64,000 nt of DNA from an uncultured Flavobacteriales bacterium. Lineage in GTDB: Bacteria > Bacteroidota > Bacteroidia > Flavobacteriales > BACL11. Both the position numbers and the translations under genes were made by a program. Numbering within the stretch: position 1 is the stretch's first letter; each line of letters starts with the position of its first letter. Under the pieces are notes generated by a model, which searched no databases, had not been told where the DNA came from, and saw only the letters and a list, made by a program, of their open reading frames with translations. Positions 35,759 through 45,975 of the stretch are shown piece after piece. The DNA lies in contig CAJIYM010000005.1 of assembly GCA_905181635.1 (NCBI GenBank), forward strand, positions 114,981 through 178,980, read 5' to 3'.

Positions 35759-37558
35759 ATGGAAGATATATTATTGGAATTTAAGAATCTTGTTACCGAA
35801 TTTCACACTGAAGGAACAATTGTAAAAGCTGTAAATGGGGTTAGTTTTACACTTAACAAGGGTGAAACCATCGGTATTGTTGGAGAATCAGGCTCAGGGA
35901 AATCAGTTACTTCACTTTCAGCTATGCGACTAATTCCTAGCCCCCCAGGGAAAATTAGTGGTGGTGAGATTATTTTTCACAAAAGTGATGGTACGGCTAC
36001 TGATCTTTTAGCTATTTCAGAAGAGGAAATACGTAAGTTCAGAGGCAATGACATCGCTATGATTTTCCAAGAGCCGATGACATCATTAAACCCAGTTTTT
36101 ACCTGTGGAGATCAAGTGATGGAGGCTATTATTTTGCATCAAAAACTCAACAAGAAAGATGCAAAAGCATTAACTATAAAATTATTTAAAGAGGTTCAAC
36201 TACCAACTCCTGAGCGAATTTTTAGCACTTATCCTCACCAAATTTCTGGTGGACAAAAGCAGAGAGTCATGATTGCTATGGCAATGAGTTGCCAGCCGTC
36301 AGTTTTAATAGCTGACGAACCAACAACTGCTCTTGATGTTACTGTACAAAAGACCATATTGCAACTAATGCAAAACTTGCAAAAAGAACATGATATGGGG
36401 ATTATGTTCATCACCCATGATTTGGGGGTAATAGCTGAACTTGCCGACAAAGTAGTCGTGATGTATAAAGGGAATATTGTGGAACAAGGCAGTGTTTGGG
36501 ATATTTTTACAAACCCAAAGCATCCTTACACCAAAGGGCTTTTAGCTTGCCGACCACCTTTGGATAAACGCTATACTTTTTTACCTACAGTTTCTGATTT
36601 TATGAAAATTGATGAGAATGGAGAGATAATTGATAATGGTATTTCAGTGTCAGAATTTACAAAAGACTTAGCTATTCCTGAAAGTGAAAGAGTTGCAAAA
36701 CACAAGAAGCTTTACGGCCAGCAACCTTTAATGCAAATCAAAAATTTGAAAACTTATTTCCCAATTCGTAATGGTTTTTTTGGTGGCATAAGTGATCATG
36801 TTAAAGCGGTAGATGATGTTACTTTTGATGTATATCCTGGAGAAACTTTAGGCTTGGTTGGAGAGAGTGGCTGTGGTAAAACAACAATTGGAAGAACTAT
36901 TATTCGCCTTGAAGAGCCCACTGAAGGGGAAATGATTTACAAAGGGAAGGATATTGCAAAAATGAACACTGATGAGCTTAGACTCTTCCGTAAAGATGTT
37001 CAAATTATCTTCCAAGACCCTTACTCATCACTTAACCCAAGAATGACAATTGGAAATGCAATTATGGAGCCGATGCAAGTGCATGGTATTCTTGAAAACG
37101 ACGAACAGAGAAAGAAAAAAGTTGAAGAACTCTTAACGAGAGTAAGCTTAGATCCTGCTCATTTTTATCGTTATCCACATGAATTTTCTGGAGGACAAAG
37201 GCAGAGAATTGGTATTGCAAGAGCATTGGCTGTAAAACCTAAGTTTATTATTTGTGATGAGTCAGTTTCTGCATTAGACGTATCTGTACAAGCGCAAGTC
37301 TTAAACCTATTAAACGAACTAAAAGAAGAGTTTGGATTAACCTATATCTTTATTTCTCATGATTTATCAGTTGTAAAATATATGAGTGATAGAATGGTTG
37401 TTATGCAAGCTGGAAAGATTGAAGAAATGGGAGATGCTGATCAAATTTATAATAAACCAGCCACTGAGTATACTCAGAAATTAATTGACGCTATTCCTGA
37501 AGGAAAACTGGAAGACATAAAAAAGCATTTAGAAAGCAAGGGGATTAAAGTAAATTAG
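35759..37558 (+). CDS. Fused peptide/nickel-type ABC transporter ATPase (DppD-DppF like)
   Basis: A 599-residue protein with two complete ABC ATPase domains in one chain, corresponding to DppD/OppD and DppF/OppF. First half: Walker A GESGSGKS, signature ISGGQKQR, Walker [13 protein letters not shown]. Second half: Walker A GESGCGKT, signature FSGGQRQR, Walker [13 protein letters not shown]. The oligopeptide-type C-terminal extension ([16 protein letters not shown]) follows the first domain. It would energise an inner-membrane importer of peptides, but permease and binding-protein genes are not in this window. Confidence 0.92.
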   Translation: MEDILLEFKNLVTEFHTEGTIVKAVNGVSFTLNKGETIGIVGESGSGKSVTSLSAMRLIPSPPGKISGGEIIFHKSDGTATDLLAISEEEIRKFRGNDIAMIFQEPMTSLNPVFTCGDQVMEAIILHQKLNKKDAKALTIKLFKEVQLPTPERIFSTYPHQISGGQKQRVMIAMAMSCQPSVLIADEPTTALDVTVQKTILQLMQNLQKEHDMGIMFITHDLGVIAELADKVVVMYKGNIVEQGSVWDIFTNPKHPYTKGLLACRPPLDKRYTFLPTVSDFMKIDENGEIIDNGISVSEFTKDLAIPESERVAKHKKLYGQQPLMQIKNLKTYFPIRNGFFGGISDHVKAVDDVTFDVYPGETLGLVGESGCGKTTIGRTIIRLEEPTEGEMIYKGKDIAKMNTDELRLFRKDVQIIFQDPYSSLNPRMTIGNAIMEPMQVHGILENDEQRKKKVEELLTRVSLDPAHFYRYPHEFSGGQRQRIGIARALAVKPKFIICDESVSALDVSVQAQVLNLLNELKEEFGLTYIFISHDLSVVKYMSDRMVVMQAGKIEEMGDADQIYNKPATEYTQKLIDAIPEGKLEDIKKHLESKGIKVN

Positions 37559-37780
37559 TCTAAGAAATTTAGCAGAATCTAATAGTATCGTTTCGGAAGA
37601 AGTAATTAAGAGGTCAATGTTTTAACTGATTGTCTTGATTAACTTTACAAAACTATTCTAAATCAAGTTGTGATTAAATTTAACTCACTAAGCCATAGAA
37701 TTCTAAGAGGGTTGTCGAGTAATAAATCAATATATGAAAATCAAATGTTTTTGGACTTAGACCGTGGCCGTATTTATTAT

Positions 37781-38227
37781 CTAGTATCCCGTGAGTAACC
37801 TTAGACTGTCCTGATCCAGCTTTTTTATATAGCAATCCCAGTGTGTACATTCAATTTTACTCTCATCAGATCTTTCATAAGTCCAAATGTTAGGTCCTAA
37901 AATCCATTTTAATTTATTTCCTTCTATATTAAACGATCCACATATTTTTTCTTCTTCTTGTCCTATTTCCAGCCTACCAGTATATCCTGTTTCTTGTGAA
38001 CACAAATCACTTCCTTTAATTGACCAATTCCCCACATTTTCATAACCTTCATTATCACCCATACAGTAGGTACCATCATCATTTATAACAAGATATTCTC
38101 CCCAAGAAGTATCATAATCATTAACAGAGATAATCCATTTACCCACAATTTCATTTTCTGATTTATTTATTTCTACACAACTAAACAGAAATAAACAAAT
38201 ACTTGATGCCATTAATGTTTTTTTCAT
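37781..38227 (-). CDS. Lipocalin-like hypothetical lipoprotein
   Basis: A 148-residue protein with a lipoprotein signal peptide; the lipobox is LFSC (lipidated C17). The body, EIVGKWIISVNDYDTSWGEYLVINDDGTY, resembles the lipocalin-like domain found in many Bacteroidota lipoproteins. Several further cysteines (DLCSQ, EKICGS, ECTHWDC) may form disulfides. The upstream plus-side gap 37559-37780 holds nothing I can name. No function can be assigned. Confidence 0.72.
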   Translation of the reverse strand: MKKTLMASSICLFLFSCVEINKSENEIVGKWIISVNDYDTSWGEYLVINDDGTYCMGDNEGYENVGNWSIKGSDLCSQETGYTGRLEIGQEEEKICGSFNIEGNKLKWILGPNIWTYERSDESKIECTHWDCYIKKLDQDSLRLLTGY

Positions 38228-38322
38228 CTTTTTTATTTATCCTGAGAATTTTCCATTTTTAAAAGCCCCCCTTTTTCATTTAGAATGTGTGATATTCTTC
38301 TATTACCTAAATTTCTTTCTTC

Positions 38323-38979
38323 TTAGATATTCATTTCAGGAACTTCACCTTCAATAATTAGCTTAGCTTCAGTCGCATTTTTTATTTTATCAACACTTAC
38401 GCCTGGCGCTCTTTCTAAGAGTTTAAAGCCCTTTTCAGTAACTTCCAAAACAGCTAAGTTAGTTACTACTTTCTTTACACAATTTATACCCGTAATAGGT
38501 AATGTACATTGTTTCAAGATTTTACTTTCCCCTGAACGATTGGTATGCATCATTGCAACAATAATATTATCAGCAGAAGCCACCAAATCCATAGCGCCAC
38601 CCATTCCTTTCACCATTTTTCCTGGTATTTTCCAGTTAGCTATATCGCCATTTTCAGAAACCTCCATAGCACCCAGCACTGTAAGCTGTACATGCTGTCC
38701 TCTTATCATGGCAAAGGAAGTAGCAGAATCAAAAAGCGCTGCACCATCCAGAGTAGTAATGGTTTGTTTTCCTGCATTTATTAAATCGGGGTCTTCATCT
38801 CCCTCAAAAGGAAAGGGTCCCATTCCTAACACTCCATTTTCTGATTGAAATTCAATGTCAATCCCTTTAGGAATATAGTTTGCAACCAAGGTTGGGATTC
38901 CAATCCCTAAATTTACATAGGTATTGTGCTCTAACTCCTGAGCTATTCTTTGAGCAATTTGATTTTTATCTAAAGCCAT
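38323..38979 (-). CDS. scoB: 3-oxoacid CoA-transferase subunit B
   Basis: A 218-residue subunit of succinyl-CoA:3-ketoacid CoA-transferase, which activates acetoacetate with CoA from succinyl-CoA. The catalytic glutamate is E47 in FQSENGVLGMGP. GAMEVSENGDIANWKIPGK and MGGAMDLVA are family motifs. The ATG overlaps the scoA stop by one base (TAATG), as is usual for paired subunits. Confidence 0.94.
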   Translation of the reverse strand: MALDKNQIAQRIAQELEHNTYVNLGIGIPTLVANYIPKGIDIEFQSENGVLGMGPFPFEGDEDPDLINAGKQTITTLDGAALFDSATSFAMIRGQHVQLTVLGAMEVSENGDIANWKIPGKMVKGMGGAMDLVASADNIIVAMMHTNRSGESKILKQCTLPITGINCVKKVVTNLAVLEVTEKGFKLLERAPGVSVDKIKNATEAKLIIEGEVPEMNI

Positions 38980-39680
38980 TATTTTTTAGTTCTAACTGTT
39001 CTTTGTTCTATTCTTTTCTCATATTTATTTCCCTGAAAAATTCTTTGCACAAAAATTCCTGGAGTGTGAATTTGATTTGGATCTAGCTCTCCTGCTGGAA
39101 CTAGTTCTTCTACTTCAGCAACCGTAATTCTTCCCGCCATTGCCATAAGTGGATTAAAGTTCCTGGCAGTACCTTTAAATATTAAATTACCCGCAGTGTC
39201 GCCTTTCCAAGCTTTCACGAACGCAAAGTCTGCCGTAAGTGCAGTTTCCAAAATATGAGGTTTACCATTATATTTCCTAACCTCTTTACCTTTAGCAACT
39301 TCAGTCCCATAGCCTGCAGGAGTAAAAAATGCAGGTATTCCTGCCCCTGCTGCACGACATCTTTCCGCTAAAGACCCTTGAGGAATTAAGTCCACCTCTA
39401 ATTCTCCACTTAACATTTGTCTTTCAAACTCCGCATTCTCTCCTACATAAGAGGAAATCATTTTTTTAACTTGCTTTCTCTTTAATAAAAGTCCTAATCC
39501 AAAGTCATCTACTCCGGCGTTATTAGAGATGCAAGTTAGTCCAAAAATTTCTTTCTTTGAAAGAGATACAATTGCATTTTCAGGAATTCCTGAAAGCCCA
39601 AAGCCTCCAAACATAAAAGTCATATTGCTTTCCACTCCTTTTAGTGCATGTTCAACATTTTCAACTATCTTTTTTACCAT
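38979..39680 (-). CDS. scoA: 3-oxoacid CoA-transferase subunit A
   Basis: A 233-residue partner of Sco[15 protein letters not shown] binds CoA, and [22 protein letters not shown] and [16 protein letters not shown] match subunit A. Stop and start overlap with scoB ensures equal expression. Together they serve ketone-body, acetoacetate or branched-chain catabolism. The start is 3 bases after the stop of the penicillin-binding protein gene on the same strand. Confidence 0.94.
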   Translation of the reverse strand: MVKKIVENVEHALKGVESNMTFMFGGFGLSGIPENAIVSLSKKEIFGLTCISNNAGVDDFGLGLLLKRKQVKKMISSYVGENAEFERQMLSGELEVDLIPQGSLAERCRAAGAGIPAFFTPAGYGTEVAKGKEVRKYNGKPHILETALTADFAFVKAWKGDTAGNLIFKGTARNFNPLMAMAGRITVAEVEELVPAGELDPNQIHTPGIFVQRIFQGNKYEKRIEQRTVRTKK

Positions 39681-39683
39681 AAT

Positions 39684-41939
39684 TTAAAATTCTTCATCAA
39701 ATTCTTCAGTTCCAAAACTATTAGTTTCCTCCCCACAATCTAATTTTAGATCCACTGACTTTGGAATATCAAAGTCAATTGGATAAATTCCTGACTCCAA
39801 GGTATCAGCATACACCCTCTGCATATATTCTGCAAAAACCGGCAATGCCATGTTGGCTCCTTGTCCGTAATGTATTGTTCTAAAATGAGCTGCCCTATCC
39901 TCACAGCCGCTCCAAACACCAGTAACTAAATTGGGGGTTATACCCATAAAATACCCATCAGACTGGTTTTGAGTCGTTCCTGTTTTACCTCCCATTTCAT
40001 TTTTAAAACCGTACTTAAATCGTAATCTCACGCCTGTACCTCTAGTTACTCCTGCTGCAGGGCTATACACCCCATCAACTACACCTTGCAACATTCTTAC
40101 CATAAGGTCAGCCGTTTCCTTACTCATAGCTTCCTGAGTTTTTGGTTCAAAATCCTCCAATACAACGCCATTCTTATCTTCAATTCGAGTAACAAAAATA
40201 GGTTCTGTCCATACTCCTTTATTTACAAAAGTAGAGTACGCTCCAACCATTTCATAAACCGATAAATCAAAAGTTCCCAAACATAAAGAGGGTACTGCCA
40301 AAATCTTAGACTGAATTCCAATCTTTTTTGCCAAATCGACCACAGCATGAGGGCCAAATTGCTTCATAATATAAGCTGTAACTGTATTAATAGAGTTGGC
40401 CAATCCAAACTTTAAAGTTAATGACATTTCATCATACTCATCTCCTGAATTTTTTGGCACCCAGTCTTTCTCCAACCTCCATCTCTTTTTATCAAAAACA
40501 ACCGGAACATTAGAAACTTCAGAACATGGGGTGTAGCCCTCCTGCATTGCTAAGGAGTATAGAAAAGGTTTGAATGTAGATCCTACTTGTCGTTTTCCAA
40601 TCTTAACATGATCGTACTTAAAGTACTTATAGTTTATACCACCAACATAAGCCTTAACATGCCCTGTTTTTGGATCCATACTCATCATGCCGCTATGAAT
40701 AAAAAACTTGTTATATTTTATGGAGTCTCTAGGAGAAAGCAAAGTGTCTATCTCGCCATCCCAAGAAAATAAAGTCATTTGCACCTTCTTTTGGAAAATA
40801 CTTTTTATTTCATCTTTAGACTTCCCCGCCTTCTTTAGCTTCCTATATCTTTCAGAACGCCTCATTCCTTGGTCAATAATTTCATCTATTTGCTCCCATT
40901 CAAAATCATCAGGATATGGAGCCTTAGTATAGCCCTTCCAATGGTTATTAAAGTCTTTTTGCAAAGATGAAATATGAGTACGCATACCCTCTTCAGCAAA
41001 CTGCTGTAAACGAGAATTAATTGTAGTATATACTTTTAAACCGTCCGTGTAAGCATTGTAATTGGTGCCGTCCGGCTTAGTATGTGTTGAACACCAATTC
41101 TTTAATTCTAACCTAAAATATTCTCTAAAATAAGGAGCTAAACCTTCATTATGACTTGCTTTTTTAAAATTTAAAATAATTGGTTGTTGCACTAAAGAAT
41201 CAAACAAATAGTCCGAAATAACATCATATTTTCTCATTTGAGAAAGAACAATATTTCTTCTTCTCTCTGTTAATTCGATTCTTCTGTTTGGATTATAGTA
41301 TGATGGGTTTTTTAACATTCCTACAAGCATTGCAGACTCTAAAACATTCAAATCAATAGGTGCTTTGTTAAAGTAAACTTGTGATGCTGATTTAATTCCT
41401 ACAGCATTATTTACCCAATCAAACCGATTTAGATACATAGTTAATATCTCATCCTTTGTATAGCGCTTTTCAAGTTGTCCTGAAATTATCCACTCCTTTA
41501 GCTTTTGCATAACTCTTTCGACTCCAGAACTAGGCTTATCCGTAAACAACATTTTGGATAATTGTTGAGTAATTGTACTTGCTCCTCCTGAACTGCTTTT
41601 TCCAGTTAAAGCTCCATAAATAGCTCTAAGTAATGCTCTTCCGTCTATTCCAGAATGATTCCTAAAGCGTACATCTTCGGTTGAAATGAATGCGTTAATT
41701 AAATTTTCTGGAAGCTCATTGTAGTTTGCCCTACTCCTATTTTCAAAAAAATATTTCCCTAAAACAACACCATCTTCCGAAATAATTTCAGTGGCTAAAT
41801 TATTCTTTGGATTCTCTAGCTGCTCAAATGAAGGCAGATCACCAAAAACACCAATAGCTGTAAGATTAACTAATAGAAACAAACCAAAAAATGGACTTGT
41901 AATAATCAACCACAATAGTATCTTTCTATATCTACTCAT
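39684..41939 (-). CDS. Bifunctional class A penicillin-binding protein (PBP1A-like)
   Basis: A 751-residue peptidoglycan synthase anchored by one N-terminal membrane helix. The glycosyltransferase domain (about residues 50-230) has EDVRFRNHSGIDGRALLRA and GGASTITQQLSK. The transpeptidase domain has the SxxK motif in GSTFKPFLYSLA, SINTVTAY as the SxN-like motif, and KTGTTQNQSDGYF. Full length. Its start overlaps the gldH stop by 8 bases, within the holB-ricT-gldH-pbp block. Confidence 0.94.
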   Translation of the reverse strand: MSRYRKILLWLIITSPFFGLFLLVNLTAIGVFGDLPSFEQLENPKNNLATEIISEDGVVLGKYFFENRSRANYNELPENLINAFISTEDVRFRNHSGIDGRALLRAIYGALTGKSSSGGASTITQQLSKMLFTDKPSSGVERVMQKLKEWIISGQLEKRYTKDEILTMYLNRFDWVNNAVGIKSASQVYFNKAPIDLNVLESAMLVGMLKNPSYYNPNRRIELTERRRNIVLSQMRKYDVISDYLFDSLVQQPIILNFKKASHNEGLAPYFREYFRLELKNWCSTHTKPDGTNYNAYTDGLKVYTTINSRLQQFAEEGMRTHISSLQKDFNNHWKGYTKAPYPDDFEWEQIDEIIDQGMRRSERYRKLKKAGKSKDEIKSIFQKKVQMTLFSWDGEIDTLLSPRDSIKYNKFFIHSGMMSMDPKTGHVKAYVGGINYKYFKYDHVKIGKRQVGSTFKPFLYSLAMQEGYTPCSEVSNVPVVFDKKRWRLEKDWVPKNSGDEYDEMSLTLKFGLANSINTVTAYIMKQFGPHAVVDLAKKIGIQSKILAVPSLCLGTFDLSVYEMVGAYSTFVNKGVWTEPIFVTRIEDKNGVVLEDFEPKTQEAMSKETADLMVRMLQGVVDGVYSPAAGVTRGTGVRLRFKYGFKNEMGGKTGTTQNQSDGYFMGITPNLVTGVWSGCEDRAAHFRTIHYGQGANMALPVFAEYMQRVYADTLESGIYPIDFDIPKSVDLKLDCGEETNSFGTEEFDEEF

Positions 41940-42396
41940 CTTGTTTTTCTATACTTATTCCTACAGCAAGTATATTATTTAGTATTTGGATTTTTTCAGA
42001 TGCCCCGTATCTCATTGCTTGTTCAATTTGAAAAGAATAATTCCCCTTTTTACTAAATAACTTTGCATTATGATATTCAAATTCAAGCTCTCTAACATCG
42101 CCAATCCCATTACCTAACCACATTCCTTCTTTATTTGCCAATATCAATTCAACTGTATCCATCATCTCTGTCTTGACAAATAAAAATAAATTCTGAAACT
42201 CATAATCAACCGTATGCCTTAGCTTAATTTTGATTTTGTTTTTACTAGTAGTGTCATTTATTGAATAATTAAAAGAAACTATACTGTCGGCAATCCATTT
42301 CTGATTTTCAAAACTTTTATATTCTTCATAAACAACAGAATTATTACATGAAGTAAACATAACTATTATGCCAATTAAAGCGAGATTCCTCATCAT
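41932..42396 (-). CDS. gldH: GldH gliding-motility lipoprotein
   Basis: A 154-residue lipoprotein with lipobox FTSC after a short hydrophobic signal peptide. The body (KSFENQKWIADSIVSFNYSI, then NLFLFVKT and GDVRELEFEYHNAKLF) resembles GldH, which is needed for gliding in Flavobacterium johnsoniae. The position between ricT and the class A PBP gene is what I expect for gldH in Flavobacteriia. Its presence does not prove that this organism glides. Two adjacent ATGs could serve as start. Confidence 0.82.
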   Translation of the reverse strand: MMRNLALIGIIVMFTSCNNSVVYEEYKSFENQKWIADSIVSFNYSINDTTSKNKIKIKLRHTVDYEFQNLFLFVKTEMMDTVELILANKEGMWLGNGIGDVRELEFEYHNAKLFSKKGNYSFQIEQAMRYGASEKIQILNNILAVGISIEKQDE

Positions 42397-42407
42397 ATAA
42401 TTACTTT

Positions 42408-43559
42408 TTAATTACGATGAGATCCATCACAATTTCCATTTGGATTTTTGGTTTTTCCGCAATGACAGTTTCCTTTTTTTTTCTTTTTAAATTTTAATTT
42501 CTTTTTTTTATCAAATCGACTAATATTATCTTGACCCATAGCGTCTTCAAAAGAAACTTCTTTTTGCCCGATTTCAATTACAAAACTTTCAAAGCTTGCT
42601 GGTGTTTCTCCTTTTTTATTTAATGCAATAATTTTATTTACATTCTCAATAGTTAGCTCAAGTAAATCACCTGGGCTGTCCATGTTAAAATAAAATAACA
42701 CTCCTTTAAAAACATCTAATTTGACAAATTTAGCATTTCCTTTTTTCGATTTTAGTTGCACTTTTGTGCTGGGGAAATCTTTTAGGGCTTCAGTATATCC
42801 ATCTAATTCAAAATTTAAACAACACTTTAACCTTCCGCACTGTCCCGAAATTTTTTGAGGATTAATTGATAGTTGCTGATAACGAGCAGCATTAGTTGAC
42901 ACTGATGGAAAATCAGTCATCCACGTAGAACAACAAAGCTCTCTTCCACATGAGCCTATTCCTCCAATTTTGGCAGCTTCTTGCCTGACTCCAATCTGAC
43001 GCATTTCTACCCTAACCCCAAAACTTCTTGAATATTCTCTTATCAACTCCCTGAAGTCTACTCTTTTCTCAGCTGTATAATAAAATGTTGCTTTCGAGTT
43101 ATCCCCCTGAAATTCAACATCAGTAAGCTTCATTTCTAGCCTGGAATTTTCAACAATTCGTTTTGCTTTTATTAAAATTTCGTCCTCATTAGCTACGGCA
43201 TTCTTCCACTTGATCATGTCATTTTCTGACGCTATTCGAAATAGTTTTCTAATAGGATCCTTTTCAACATCTCGGCTTTTACGTTTTATCTGCAAAGCGA
43301 CTAGTTCGCCCTTCATTGTTACTTTACCGATATCATGCCCTGACTTTTCACCCTGCACAACCACCCAATCTCCACTATTAATATCAATATCATCTGAATT
43401 AACATAGAAGTCTTTCCTGTCTCCCTTAAACTGTACTTCAACTAAGTTTGTATTTTCGCTTTTTGGAGCATCAATTTGATACAACCAGTCAAAAACAGTG
43501 CTGTTAGCAGAACCTCTATTTTCGGAAACCTCACATGTACTACAATTACTACAACCCAT
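42408..43559 (-). CDS. RicT/PSP1-domain protein with C-terminal CDGSH motif
   Basis: A 383-residue protein. N-terminal cysteines (MGCSNCSTC) are followed by the PSP1/RicT core (about residues 90-260) with GSCGRELCCSTW and SGQCGRLKCCLNFE. In Bacillus RicT joins RicA and RicF in an Fe-S-containing complex that affects RNase Y and mRNA maturation. After a lysine-rich linker the protein ends in GNCHCGKTKNPNGNCDGSH (about residues 362-380), close to the CDGSH 2Fe-2S pattern, with one extra residue between the CxC and CDGSH parts. Five bases separate it from holB. Confidence 0.86.
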   Translation of the reverse strand: MGCSNCSTCEVSENRGSANSTVFDWLYQIDAPKSENTNLVEVQFKGDRKDFYVNSDDIDINSGDWVVVQGEKSGHDIGKVTMKGELVALQIKRKSRDVEKDPIRKLFRIASENDMIKWKNAVANEDEILIKAKRIVENSRLEMKLTDVEFQGDNSKATFYYTAEKRVDFRELIREYSRSFGVRVEMRQIGVRQEAAKIGGIGSCGRELCCSTWMTDFPSVSTNAARYQQLSINPQKISGQCGRLKCCLNFELDGYTEALKDFPSTKVQLKSKKGNAKFVKLDVFKGVLFYFNMDSPGDLLELTIENVNKIIALNKKGETPASFESFVIEIGQKEVSFEDAMGQDNISRFDKKKKLKFKKKKKGNCHCGKTKNPNGNCDGSHRN

Positions 43560-43564
43560 TTTTT

Positions 43565-44716
43565 TTATTTTATTGCAAACTTACGTTTAAGTCTTAAGAA
43601 TTTCACCATTTGAAGTGAAAGCTCAAAAAATAAGATTTTTGCATTTGCATTTCTATTAATTCCCTTTATTGATTCCTCTAATTTTTCAGTTATCATTACA
43701 CTGTTTTCCTCATGAATAAATGGTGAAAATTTAGTTAAAAAAGTAAATTCCTTTTTGTTTGTTTTAAGTAAGGTGCTACTCGCAAAATTATAAATTAAGC
43801 ACTCCCTAACCATTTTTATAGCATATGATAAGAATAAATTTTGTTGTTTTCTTCCCTTTAACGAAAGGTTTTCCACCCATTTTGAAATCCCCTGAACATC
43901 CATTTTGTATGTAAGTCGCATCCATGCTGAAAAATCAGCAATCAAGTCTTGCTCATCTTCTCTGTCCTCCAAAATTTGATTGATTTTTCCCAAATCAGCA
44001 TTTGTTAAGTTTCTAAGTTGTTTTGCCTTTTCCAATGACAAAACCTGCTCTCCAAAATGAGCGATGATATCTTCCAGTGTAAAGTCAGCAACCTTAATTG
44101 TCTGTAGTCTTGAAATTATAGTTGGTAAAAGTTGATTGGCATTTTCTGTTACCAACAAAAAGATGGTTCCCTTTGGTGGTTCTTCAAATAACTTCAGTAG
44201 CTTATTAGATACGTCTAAATTCATTCTTTCTGGCATCCAAATCATTACAACTCTATGATCAGCCTCATAATTTTTAAGACTTAGCTTTTTATGAATATTG
44301 TTTGCTTCGTCTTTATAAATTGTGCCCTGCTGCCCTAATTTATTTTCAGTCCCAAATGAATCAATCCAACCATTTAATGACCCATAATAGTTGTTAGTTA
44401 TGAAATTCCGCCACTGCCCAATAAAATGGTCGCTTACAGGCCTCTGCACTTTTTTAGTCTTTAAAACTGGTATAACCAAATGCAGGTCAGGATGTGAAAG
44501 ACTATTAAACTTTAAGCAAGAGGAGCAGACACCACAAGAATCAACTGCAGTTCTGTTTTTGCAATTTAAAAACTGAGCATAAGCAAGCGCTAAAGCCAAT
44601 TTAGCACTACCGCTTTTTCCAGAAAAAAGCTGAGCATGACTAATTCGATTATTTCTAACCGCATTAATTAGCTGCTTTTTCACATTACTATTTCCTGTAA
44701 TCTCCTTAAATAACAT
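43565..44716 (-). CDS. holB: DNA polymerase III delta' subunit
   Basis: A 383-residue clamp-loader subunit with an AAA+ fold. ISHAQLFSGKSGSAKL is the degenerate Walker A region, CGVCSSCLKF the zinc site, and DVSNKLLKLFEEPPKGTIFLLVT with PTIISRLQTIK the sensor region. Delta' helps load the beta clamp. First gene of the minus-strand block with ricT, gldH and pbp1A; a TATATTTG -7 box lies at 44734-44741 on its strand. Confidence 0.9.
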   Translation of the reverse strand: MLFKEITGNSNVKKQLINAVRNNRISHAQLFSGKSGSAKLALALAYAQFLNCKNRTAVDSCGVCSSCLKFNSLSHPDLHLVIPVLKTKKVQRPVSDHFIGQWRNFITNNYYGSLNGWIDSFGTENKLGQQGTIYKDEANNIHKKLSLKNYEADHRVVMIWMPERMNLDVSNKLLKLFEEPPKGTIFLLVTENANQLLPTIISRLQTIKVADFTLEDIIAHFGEQVLSLEKAKQLRNLTNADLGKINQILEDREDEQDLIADFSAWMRLTYKMDVQGISKWVENLSLKGRKQQNLFLSYAIKMVRECLIYNFASSTLLKTNKKEFTFLTKFSPFIHEENSVMITEKLEESIKGINRNANAKILFFELSLQMVKFLRLKRKFAIK

Positions 44717-44746
44717 TCAAAATTTATTTCTGTCAAATATAAATAA

Positions 44747-44780
44747 TTTGTGCTCATTTTTATCATTTATTTTACTTTTG
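44747..44780 (+). promoter_or_regulatory. Promoter elements just before pgk
   Basis: TTTG (44747-44750), a 22-base spacer, then TACTTTTG (44773-44780). Only four bases separate the -7 box from the pgk ATG, so the transcript would have almost no leader. Confidence 0.52.
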
Positions 44781-44784
44781 CATA

Positions 44785-45975
44785 ATGAATAATATAAGCG
44801 ACGTATCTCTAAAAGGAAAAAAGGTTTTAATACGAGTTGACTTTAATGTTCCCTTAGACAAACATTTTAACATTACTGATGACAGTAGAATTCAAGCAGC
44901 CCTACCAACAATTAAAAAAGTTATTGCAAGTGGAGGTAGAGCAATTATTATGTCTCACCTGGGAAGACCAAAAAATGGTTTTGAAGAAAAATTTTCATTA
45001 AAACATATTCTAATGCGCCTATCTAATTTGCTTAAAGTTAAAGTTGGTTTTAGTGCAGAGTGTATTGGTGGAAAAACCTTAAATGACATATCTAAAATGG
45101 AAGATGGAGGTGTATTGGTATTAGAAAATTTGCGTTTTTACTCACAAGAAAAAACTGGAGATAATGAATTTGCAAAACAATTAGCCAAACTTGGCGATGT
45201 GTATGTGAACGATGCTTTTGGAACCGCTCATAGAGCTCACGCTTCTACTTTCGCTATTGCTAATTATTTTCCAAAAAATAAATATTTTGGACTATTACTT
45301 AGCACTGAAATAAATAACTTAGAGATTGCCCTTAAAAACCCTAAAAGACCTTTTACAGCAATTATAGGTGGTGCAAAAATAACGGGTAAGATTGATGTTA
45401 TTACTTCACTTTTAGACAAAGTTGACAACCTAATTATTGGTGGCGGTATGGCTTATACTTTTGCTAAAGCAATGGGGGGGTGTATTGGTGATTCATTAGT
45501 GGAAAATGATAAGGTAGCTTTGGCAAAAAGCTTAATTACAAAAGCCAAAGCTAAGGGAGTTCAATTACTATTGCCTTCTGATTCTATAAATGCAAATGAG
45601 TTCAACAATAATGCAATAATTCAACATTCTGAAATTACAAATATTCCTGATGGGTTTATGGGGTTAGATATTGGAAGTGACAGCATCACTAGGTTCTCTA
45701 AGGTAATATTGGATTCAAAAACAATAATTTGGAACGGGCCTATGGGTGTTTTTGAAATGGATAATTTTTTGAACGGCACTAAAAAAATTGGCGAAGCAAT
45801 ATGTAAAGCGACTAAAAAAGGAGCGTTTTCATTAGTTGGGGGTGGTGATTCTGTTGCGGCTGTGAAGAAGTTTGGTTTTACTAAAAAAGTATCCTATATT
45901 TCGACGGGTGGAGGCGCTATGTTAGAGTATCTTGAGGGCAAGAAACTTCCTGGAGTAATCGCTATTCAGGATTAA
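44785..45975 (+). CDS. pgk: Phosphoglycerate kinase
   Basis: A 396-residue glycolytic enzyme that makes ATP from 1,3-bisphosphoglycerate. Motifs: KVLIRVDFNVPLD, IIMSHLGRPKNG, NDAFGTAHRAHAS, GGAKITGKIDV and the nucleotide loop GGGDSVAAVKKFG. Full length. Convergent with cvpA, with a 14-base overlap at the 3' ends. Confidence 0.98.
   Translation: MNNISDVSLKGKKVLIRVDFNVPLDKHFNITDDSRIQAALPTIKKVIASGGRAIIMSHLGRPKNGFEEKFSLKHILMRLSNLLKVKVGFSAECIGGKTLNDISKMEDGGVLVLENLRFYSQEKTGDNEFAKQLAKLGDVYVNDAFGTAHRAHASTFAIANYFPKNKYFGLLLSTEINNLEIALKNPKRPFTAIIGGAKITGKIDVITSLLDKVDNLIIGGGMAYTFAKAMGGCIGDSLVENDKVALAKSLITKAKAKGVQLLLPSDSINANEFNNNAIIQHSEITNIPDGFMGLDIGSDSITRFSKVILDSKTIIWNGPMGVFEMDNFLNGTKKIGEAICKATKKGAFSLVGGGDSVAAVKKFGFTKKVSYISTGGGAMLEYLEGKKLPGVIAIQD

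Noticed and set aside
37559..37780. Possible gene remnant or small RNA in the gap after the ABC ATPase gene
   Set aside because: No convincing frame, stem or promoter with terminator was found; I see nothing nameable in this stretch.
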